Source: Heterodera schachtii (Eukaryota; Nematoda; Chromadorea; Rhabditida; Heteroderidae). Taken from it: DNA of 64,000 nucleotides. Below are positions 56,801-64,000 of this stretch, piece after piece. The notes beneath the pieces are model-generated. The model was not told the DNA's origin. It saw nothing but the letters and a program-made list of their open reading frames with translations, and did no database searches. The translations under genes were made by a program, and so were the position numbers. The stretch lies in assembly GCA_023374025.1 (NCBI GenBank), contig SIJG01000003.1, positions 1,766,416 through 1,830,415 on the forward strand, written 5' to 3'. The stretch's first letter is position 1, and each line of letters starts with the position of its first letter.

Positions 56801-58452
56801 AGATTTGGTTGACAAAGAAAAAAAAAAGCAATTTTATTTTTATTGCAATAAATAAATATTTAGCAATTTCTCCACTTGCTTTAACCATTTCGCCATTTGC
56901 TTTTTGCCATTTACTTTTACGCTGTAACATAAGTTTTGTCGCCCGAAATTTTTTCGTTTTAAAAATTCGTAACAATTTTCTTTTTATGCAATGAATTTTC
57001 ATTTGTGCTCTTTATTATTTTGTTATGGAATTGTACGCCGCTTTCAATTTTTACTCGATTTCCGCTTTTTCTCTATTTTCACAATTTTTATGAATTTTCA
57101 GGTAATATGACAAAAATTGACATTTGCAAACCAATTTTTCATGAATTTTTTGTGGTTGAAGATAAATCTAACCCATTCTAAAGTTGATTTTTTATAAGCA
57201 AATTAAGGCCGTAGAATCGTCGAAATATGGCCTTAAATCTGTCCTATCTTTTCTCTTTTCAACCTGCTGAGCTTGTACTGCTCCTATTCAATGCATGAAA
57301 TTGGAGTTGTACAGGCTCAGTGAGAGCTCAGAGCACAAATTTAAGGCCAAATTCGGACTCAGCATAACTGATTTAACATACAGTGTAACCTTACAAAAAT
57401 TTTGTTACGAGGTGCTTCCGAAAAATGCCGTTTTTGGAGACCACTTTCAAACTCGGCTCTCCAATAATTCCATTTTTTTAAATTTTGTATTCATTTTGCT
57501 CTATTTAATCACTTTTTCTCTTCCTCTGTACACCTTTAATTTGCTTAGAAGCTGCCATTAAAAATACCAAACTTTGCCCAACTCTAACTTCTTGAATTCT
57601 ATGCCCGTGGCATTGGTCTTGTGCCCACAAAATGACAGCTCATTAGCGATAAATGGCGGGTATTTTGAATCGAGATTATTGTGTTCTGTTCGATTTAAAA
57701 AATAAAAATCAAACAAATTTTCGGGGGGACAAAACTCATTTCACATCCTAAGCACCCTAATTATTTTCTCAATTTTGGCATTTTTTTTTATGAAACTGTG
57801 CCGCGGCATTCATTGTTTGTTTGCTTTTATTTGTTGCTCTACATGAAAAGGAAAAGCAATTTTGCCAGTGAAAAGCGAGAAAGCGTTGTGTTGAATTGAA
57901 AACGGTGACACATCAAATGGGAGTGGTGTCATTTAAATTGTTAATTGATCATTGATCACCGGTCGAAACATTTTGGGGGTCAAGCGATCACTAAAATTGC
58001 TTCTCTCTTTTTTTCTATACCGATCACAGTCTCATCACCAGGGGCTGTTGTTGTTCGTTCGTTGGACGACGAGTTTAATTTAGTGGACTTGGACCTTTGC
58101 GCAGATGGCGGGCGTCAAATTTCTGGAGAGATTTTAAAGGATTTGCCAGGCAGATTTTGCTAATTATAAAAGAATAAAATCCCATATAAAATGTCAGGGT
58201 TAGAGACAGTGCCAAATCACTGATTATTTTTCAAATAAAATGAGAAATCCCGGGAAATATTAGGGATGACCTTCTCGAATCTGTTCAAATTCGATCATTA
58301 GTACGGGATGCGATCACAACAGTAATTGGTTGATTAATTGGTCCAATTCCCTTTTTTGGATTTTATTGGAAATTTTTTTGCCCCTTTTCAAACCGTTAAA
58401 CGAGAGTCTCGAGCAGTCGTAAAATAATAATTTTTATTATTGTTATTATCAC
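56801..58452. other. Intergenic; right part is the duplicated 3' flank
   Basis: 57840-58140 is similar to 53880-54170 (both contain acatcaaatggg, caagcgatcac, ggctgttg.tgttcgtt, tttgcgcaga..g..ggcgtcaaatttctggaga). So the tandem duplication of the secreted gene includes its 3' flank. No gene recognised in the remainder. Confidence 0.6.
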
Positions 58453-60638
58453 TCACTTAACGCCCGCGGCTGCCGCGCATTTGCACAACGCTTGCGCGTT
58501 GGCGGTGTTCAGTCCGCTGTTGAGGGCGCACTTCTTCACTTCCTGCACCGCCACGTTGTCCGGCGGGTAGTCCAAGCCGCACCTGCACAAAATGAATGTG
58601 CGGAAGGGCGGCATTTTGGGTTTATTGCATTTCAAAATTGGACCCGGCACTTTTTTGAGGGGGAACGGCACTCATTGGGCCAGCCGCAGAGAGCCAACCA
58701 ACTAACCGATAGAAAAGACAAATAGAAATGCCGGTAAGAATTATGTTCAGAAAAAGCGAGCACGGCACGTTCTCTGCCTTTTTTAGATACCCTTGTCTTA
58801 CAAATACTGCTCGAGAGTCTCGGCCTTGGCTCGAGAAAGGTCTAACGGATTTTTGGGAAGATTTGGTCTCGAAATCCGCTATTGGTTTGCCTACTTGAAC
58901 GACTTCTCGCAGTTGCCCGCCTTGCTGTTCATGCATTTGCTCGTGCAGCCGTACATTTTCTTGCCGGCATCCACCAAACCTTTCATTGCGCCTTCGATGC
59001 CCCTGCAAATAATTGAATTTGAATGTGGGCATTATTCTCGAATTCTTGGCCATCCCCGCTCGTGGCATTGTTTTCCATCATTGATAAAAAAAATTGAAAA
59101 ATGATCTGACTCCTGGTCCGGCACTGATCAGCGGAGACCAACCAACAGTCCCTTTATCCCATGATCACAAATTCTTGTGATCAATCTTTTATCCTAATTT
59201 CCGGATTGTTTGGATTTTGTTCTTATTATTTAGGCGAAAAATTGGGGTGGAAGGCCGGATTTGAACCGCCGCTCGGGGCCCCTTACGTGGATCCGTTGTC
59301 TTAGCCACTAGACCACATCCACCACTGGAGGGATGACTGTTGTTTTGGGGCCATCTTTCCTTCATTTTGGCCCCTGTTGCTTTTGCTCCCACAGCACGTT
59401 GAGCTCCCACAGCTATTTCGATCAGCCATTACAGTTCTGTTTTCTCACATTTTCGCGTGATCAGAAAACTATTCTGATCAGTTTATCGGCATGAGATTTG
59501 TTTGTCTCATCATTATTACCCTTAACTACTGTGATCAATCCTTTGGTATATGCCGCCCTTCATCTGATCAATTGTTGTATCCTTCCCCCGGCTTACATGC
59601 TGTTGATCATCCGGTTGATCTCACTGAGCGTTGCAATTTCCAGCGTTTCCGGGTATCGCTTTGGCACCTGTTTAGCTGTTGCCGCCGATTTGGCACATCG
59701 AAAATGGGAAAAATTTTGATTATTTTTTTATACACAAATCAGTCTCCCATGGCAAAAACTTACGCCGTTTGGCCATGCGATTGGGTGCATTTGATTGTCG
59801 ATTGGAGCAGTGCCTGGTTGCTGTCCATACAGTGGCCCAATTTGTCCACGTTGCCGCCCACGCCGGACAGATGGCCCTGAACAGGGTTGGGACCCAATTG
59901 GTCGTGCCAGTTTCTGTAATGTTTCCCTCTCCTCCACACCGTTTTCGCTTCCATAAATGCCCAATCTCCGTCCCAATATTTGACCATCACTGACCGGCAC
60001 AAAACCCCGGTTAATTCATACCACTTTCTAACCGTTACACACACATCCCATTTTCGGGGATATCATTAACTAGGATTGCCGGGACCCATCTTCATTTTGC
60101 ACAAGGAAGCGGTACCAATAAGCGACGCAGGGAAATTTTTAAAATTTTATTACTGAATTTTTTATTTTGAAATTTACCAAGCGAAATTATTTTATAAAAA
60201 TAAGAGGTAATTATTGTGACGATGTTCAAACATAGGCACAAATTTGTTGAATCAAGATCAATACCGGCAAGGGTGATTGCACTTTAGATAAAGTTGACGT
60301 GCCAACGGAAGTCCAACTGGCATAGGGGAAGGACGGAATTCAGGCACTTCGGCCTCGGAAATTTGACCTATTTGACCCGGTTTACGGGTTTTCGGCACTT
60401 TGGCCACCGGAATTCCAACTTGGGCATTTTGACGCCGGATTCAAACTCCGGCATTACCTCGGATTTTACCCACCTTACACTGCTGCATGCACGCCTTCCA
60501 CGTGTTCATGTACTTTTGGGTGCAGGGCTGAATTTCGGAGCACAAGCACTGCTTCACCGTGGGTGGGTTAGCCGCGGCGAAAAACGCCGCCGAAATGAGC
60601 GCGGCCAACAGAGTACAGCAGGCGGAAGAAGAAAGCAT
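58453..60638 (-). CDS. Cysteine-rich secreted protein, paralogue 2
   Basis: Tandem duplicate of the upstream gene. Exons are 60638-60474, 59876-59764, about 59698-59597, 59002-58895 and 58582-58453, 205 residues. The signal peptide is identical up to AAFFAAA, then NPPTVKQCLCSEIQPCTQKY. Other blocks: NVDKLGHCMDSNQALLQST, VPKRYPETLEIATLSEINRM, KKMYGCTSKCMNSKAGNCEK, KCGLDYPPDNVAVQEVKKC. Most differences from paralogue 1 inside exons are silent or conservative while introns have diverged in length, suggesting selection on both proteins. The third exon again lacks an in-phase AG acceptor. A tRNA-like sequence lies in the intron between exons 3 and 4. Confidence 0.8.
59247..59322 (-). tRNA. tRNA-like sequence, likely pseudogene or tRNA-derived repeat
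   Basis: The minus strand has a 76-nt stretch starting GTGGATGTGGTCTAGTGGCT with the A-box TGGTCTAGTGG, a perfect four-pair D stem (GTCT/AGAC), the B-box GGTTCAAATCC, and a seven-pair acceptor stem (GTGGATG/CTTCCAC) with one T-T mismatch. The T stem has one mismatch. The anticodon stem (ACGGA versus AAGGG) does not pair, so a working tRNA is unlikely. Best read as a tRNA pseudogene or the head of a SINE. Confidence 0.5.
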
Positions 60639-60679
60639 TTTTATAACAATTACAATTATTCTACAACGAAAGTGGGATC

Positions 60680-60694
60680 AAGTTCAAGCAGTAC
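60680..60694 (-). promoter_or_regulatory. Shared 15-nt motif (copy 3)
   Basis: GTACTGCTTGAACTT lies 42 bp upstream of the start codon of the second secreted paralogue, followed by TTCGTTGTAG as in the first copy. Confidence 0.4.
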
Positions 60695-60724
60695 ACTCAA
60701 CGATCAGTTAGTCATTGCCTGACC

Positions 60725-62271
60725 CTGATCAATTGACTTGGGCAAAATTTGAAAATTTAAAACAAATTGGGCGACGCGGCAGAGACTCGATTGATAGGGC
60801 TTAATGCACATTTATCAGAGTCAAAAATCGGGCATTTGGGAGATTGAGCAACATTTCATGCCATAACGGGATCTGGGGCTTTTGACAAATTCAGTCTTAT
60901 AATTGGGCTTCCTAAGAAAATAAGCGTCCAAGATTGGATATGCTAATCTTGCGAACTGTCGAACAAATTTGATCAAAAAAGGCATTGAATTTGGGTTATG
61001 TGCCATTGCAGATGCGCTGATCAGTAGGGTGAAGCAAAAATAAGACGATTTCTGCTATACTGAATGAATGTGGTATCGTCGATGCAGAACAATTTATACA
61101 CAAAAATTTCCCCTAAATTTCGCCGAAAATAACACAAAATTAATTAATTTATTAATTAGTTAATTGCATTTTCCCCCCGGCGCTGTTGTGTGATGGCGTG
61201 AGTTGTTTAGTTGTTTTTGGGGGTATCAAAGTCTCACTTTAGGAGGTTAAACGAATAAAGATTGAAAAAGTTGGCCAACGGTCCTTTCGGAATGAATGGG
61301 TGGGCGAGCAGCGATCATTAATTAGTTAATTAGTAATGTGAAATGTCGCACATTTTTGGCCTTTTACCGCGCAAAATTTGTCCAAATGCAACGATTAGGA
61401 GAGCTGCTGAAGCAATCATTGATCAAAGAAGGCCCCAAAAGGCATTTCATTTTAATTACGCAAAAAATTCATTCTCTGAGATGAAAACCAATCTCTGATC
61501 AGTGATCAATGTTTCCTCTTGATCACATTGGTGATCGAATCCTTCTCTAATCAGTGATCAATATTTCAATTTTGCTCATATTATTAATCTTATCCGTCTC
61601 TGATCAGTGATACCAATCTCTAATCAATGATCAGATACTCTCTGATCACAAAATTTGATCCAATCCTTCTCTGATCAGTGATACCGATCTTTGATCAGTC
61701 GTAGTGATTTATCCTGCCCTTCACTTATGGGCAAAAACGAAGCATTTTTAAAAATAGAGGACCAAAAGGGGCAAGTCTTTTTTCGATTAAAATTATGAAA
61801 AAGCATAGCTTTATTAACTGTTGTGAAGTTGAAGAAGCAGACGATGCCGAGAGATGCCGCCGGAAAAACTTCGAAATTATAATCCGATTGTTAACCGATT
61901 CAATCCAAAAATGATTAATTTTGCAAATTTGAGTAAAAATTTTTTAAATTAATAAAGAAAATTGATGGTCATATTTACAACAAAATGTGGAAATATAAGA
62001 AAAAAAATGCTTATACATAGGACTGGAAAACTTTTTTTTAATTCATAAAATGTTTTATTGGGATATCTCTTCTCACTTTAGCCCTGACCGAAACTCTTTT
62101 GAAACGTAACGAAATCTCTTTAATTTATGACTACCGAATGATAACAAAAGAAAAATGTGGATAATTTGAGAAAAGTTTTGATTTTTTTTTGTCAAAATTT
62201 TCATTTTGACGCTGCATATTTTCCAATCACATTTCGTTACTACCAAACTGATCAAAAGTTGGCCAAACTGA
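60725..62271. other. Intergenic with a GATC-word cluster
   Basis: No gene recognised. 61425-61700 is dense in TGATCA/TGATCAG words (see separate entry). 61900-62271 is plain AT-rich DNA. Confidence 0.5.
61425..61700. repeat. Degenerate repeat array of 'tctctgatcagtgat(c/a)'
   Basis: About ten imperfect copies of a short unit of the form ct(c/a)tgatcagtgatc/acc in 275 bp, separated by T-rich spacers. Each carries the palindrome TGATCA or GATCAGTGATC. The same hexamer is frequent across the secreted-gene region. Confidence 0.7.
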
Positions 62272-62846
62272 TCAAAAGTTGGCAAAAGGCGAGCTTAACA
62301 ATTTGAAAAAGCTCAAATTGTTTTCGTCGATAAATCGAAGCCTAAGCAAATGATGTTTTTCCGTGTTGGTCAATTGCCATTGGTCTTTTGCTTCCAATGC
62401 CTCCAATTTTGACTTGGTTTCTGATGCCATTTGGACTATTCTTTGTTGCATTGCTTCCAATTCTTTGTTAAATTTGTGCCGAAGTAAGCCTTAAATTTTT
62501 GGTCATTCGTTCGTTTACTATTAAATTGTATTGGCAAAAAAAAAGGGTGTGCGAAATTTTTTCAAAAATTTATTACATCCCTTTTTCGCCACTTTTTGAG
62601 TTATGTGCATAGAAATTTGCATGCATATGGCATATTTCGATCAAATTCAATCATTTGTATTTCGTAAAAATGATTATTTTTTAGTTTTTGGTTTTTTGTA
62701 CAGCCCAAATTGGTTTGTTGTGTCACAAAAATGTGCCAAAAAAAAGTACCCAAAAGTCTCTCGGCATTTATTTGTTGCGTTTCTTTTGCCACCGATGAAT
62801 GCGTCGCTTCGTCCGCCATTTGTGCAACATTTTCTTCGAATGTCAT
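62272..62846 (-). CDS. Small two-exon coiled-coil protein, 104 aa
   Basis: Family not recognised. Exon 1 is 62846-62750 (ATG at 62844-62846, MTFEENVAQMADEATHSSVA then KETQQINAERLL), donor TTGG|GTACTT in phase 1. Exon 2 is 62489-62272 (acceptor TTTAAG|GC) and reads LRHKFNKELEAMQQRIVQMA, SETKSKLEALEAKDQWQL, then TEKHHLLRLRFIDENNLSFF, stop TGA at 62272-62274. The middle has heptad-like spacing of Leu/Met/Ile, so a coiled coil is likely. There is no signal or membrane segment. TTTTATAACC about 30 bp before the ATG could be a TATA-like element. The phase match and amino-acid composition support a real gene, though no homologue is known to me. Confidence 0.6.
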
Positions 62847-62975
62847 TTTCGAAATGTCTTAATGAGGTTATAAAAGGCCATAAAATTTATTTTCGCCATT
62901 TTGATGGGCTTTTAATCGTTTTTAATGCACCGGGCGAAATAAAAGAAGAAAAAAAACCGCCAGCAGATCATACTG

Positions 62976-63771
62976 CGGTCGGGGTCGTTTTCGCGTGGCC
63001 GTTTTCGCGTGGCCATTTTCGCGTGAGGGCCATTTTCGCGTGGCCGTTTTCGCGTGGTTGCATATAAGCGAATTTTTTATTTTTTTTTATATTTTGAAAA
63101 AATTTTTCACTCCCGTTTTACTTCGGGTGCTTAATTCAATCTATATTTAAGTGAATTTTATAAATTAATACTGACAAATTATTATACAGTCTAATAATTT
63201 TTCACGGTCTAATGCTTTGCTGGTATTAGTGTAGACTAGAGACCGGACAACTGGGGTCGGAGGGATCCCGAATAAATCCCGCGGGATCCCGATCCCGTCC
63301 GGTCTCTAGTGTAGACTTGCCATCCCAAATGCAATTTGGTATAAAATTGTTTTCTCTCTTTCTGGCAGGCTTATTTATCATAAATTTAAAAAATTTCCAA
63401 CCCCTATTACAGAATTTTTTCTATCCCCGCCCCCCGAAAAAGAAAAAAAGAAAAGAAATGTCGTGATGCCGATGGTCGGATTCTGTGTCTCATTCACGTT
63501 GTCAATACTTGAAGTTGTTAATCTATACATGCATAAAAATGAGGACGCTTTTGAGTAAATAAAAGCAAAAAATTGTTTGAAATCGGGTTCGGGATTCGAA
63601 ATAGGTCAAAATGAATGTTCGGCACACATCCCGACCAATTTTAGTCCTAAACAGGCACTCACGCGAAAACGTACCCCACGCGAAAACGGCCACGCGAAAA
63701 CGGGCCTCACGCGAAAACGGCCACGCGAAAACGGCCACGCGAAAACGGCCACGCGAAAACGTCCTGGCCCC
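62976..63771. mobile_element. Foldback (Mutator-like?) element with 14-bp subrepeats
   Basis: The left arm (62986-63058) is a run of GTTTTCGCGTGGCC variants. The right arm (63658-63765) is the same unit in inverse orientation (CACGCGAAAACGGC). The outer ends are roughly complementary (ggggtcgttttcgcg / cgcgaaaacgtcctggcccc). A perfect 9-bp direct repeat ATCATACTG flanks the whole (62967-62975 and 63772-63780). Long inverted arms built of subrepeats plus a 9-bp duplication are typical of foldback elements, often linked to the Mutator superfamily. No transposase frame. Confidence 0.8.
63237..63308. mobile_element. 72-bp hAT-like MITE nested in the foldback element
   Basis: TAGAGACCGGAC at the left and GTCCGGTCTCTA at the right are perfect inverted repeats flanked by a perfect 8-bp repeat GTGTAGAC (63229-63236 and 63309-63316). 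The core is GC-rich (CCCGCGGGATCCCG). It is very short, so probably an internally deleted derivative of a longer family. Confidence 0.82.
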
Positions 63772-64000
63772 ATCATACTGTATTAGCAATGAAAAAGCAA
63801 TCGCTTTAACAATAAAATGTCCATGCGAATTCACAAAAAGTGCAAAAAACCAAAATCAGACAATTGGAATTGAAAATTTTCAAAAAATATTTTCAAAATA
63901 TAAATTAAACTGGCCAATGATTTTATTTAACAGTACATAGTTAAATTTTAAAAAGACAAGTGACCGGCGGGAGCGGGAGTCCCGCGGGAGTTTTGCGGGA

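Noticed and set aside
63658..63765. Regular short repeats that could suggest a CRISPR array
   Set aside because: The 14-bp units are contiguous with no unique spacers, occur inverted at 62986-63058, and the genome is eukaryotic.

Overview
The window is nuclear DNA of a nematode. Three things show this: a daf-16/FOXO locus with the two alternative forkhead halves known from Caenorhabditis, two ground-like (grl) genes, a family found only in nematodes, and short introns with AT-rich ends. Two apparent GC-AG introns and abundant hAT-like MITEs make a tylenchid plant parasite such as a cyst nematode plausible, but that is inference. Gene density is low, and much of the window is repeats and simple sequence.

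Layout. 1-2148 is AT-rich with no gene. 2149-9218 is a 7 kb satellite array with a basic unit of about 253 bp. 9219-12211 holds decayed repeats and a complete 601-bp hAT-type MITE. 12212-26540 (minus) is daf-16. Promoter-distal (left) exons are shared; a b-type first exon (16507-17475) and an a-type exon series (20841-26540) feed alternative forkhead halves into the same common exon. 26541-43462 has no gene I can support; it holds MITEs, G homopolymers, and purine tracts up to about 1.1 kb long.

43463-53481 (plus) is an eight-exon TMEM106-family gene. Its 6.5 kb sixth intron contains two tandem minus-strand ground-like genes with Gly/Cys-rich N-termini and poly-cysteine runs. 54215-55588 and 58453-60638 (minus) are two tandem paralogues encoding a 205-residue cysteine-rich secreted protein; a tRNA-like element lies in an intron of the second. 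62272-62846 (minus) is a small two-exon coiled-coil gene. 62976-63771 is a foldback element with a 9-bp target duplication, and a 72-bp hAT-like MITE is nested in it.

Exon boundaries come from splice-site and reading-phase agreement read by eye. For every gene below, the phases of successive exons agree across the proposed junctions unless the entry says otherwise. No search or transcript was available. The main oddities are a coding exon in daf-16 and one in a grl gene that leave and re-enter frame, a conserved intron without an in-phase AG acceptor in both secreted paralogues, and higher-order organisation of the satellite.
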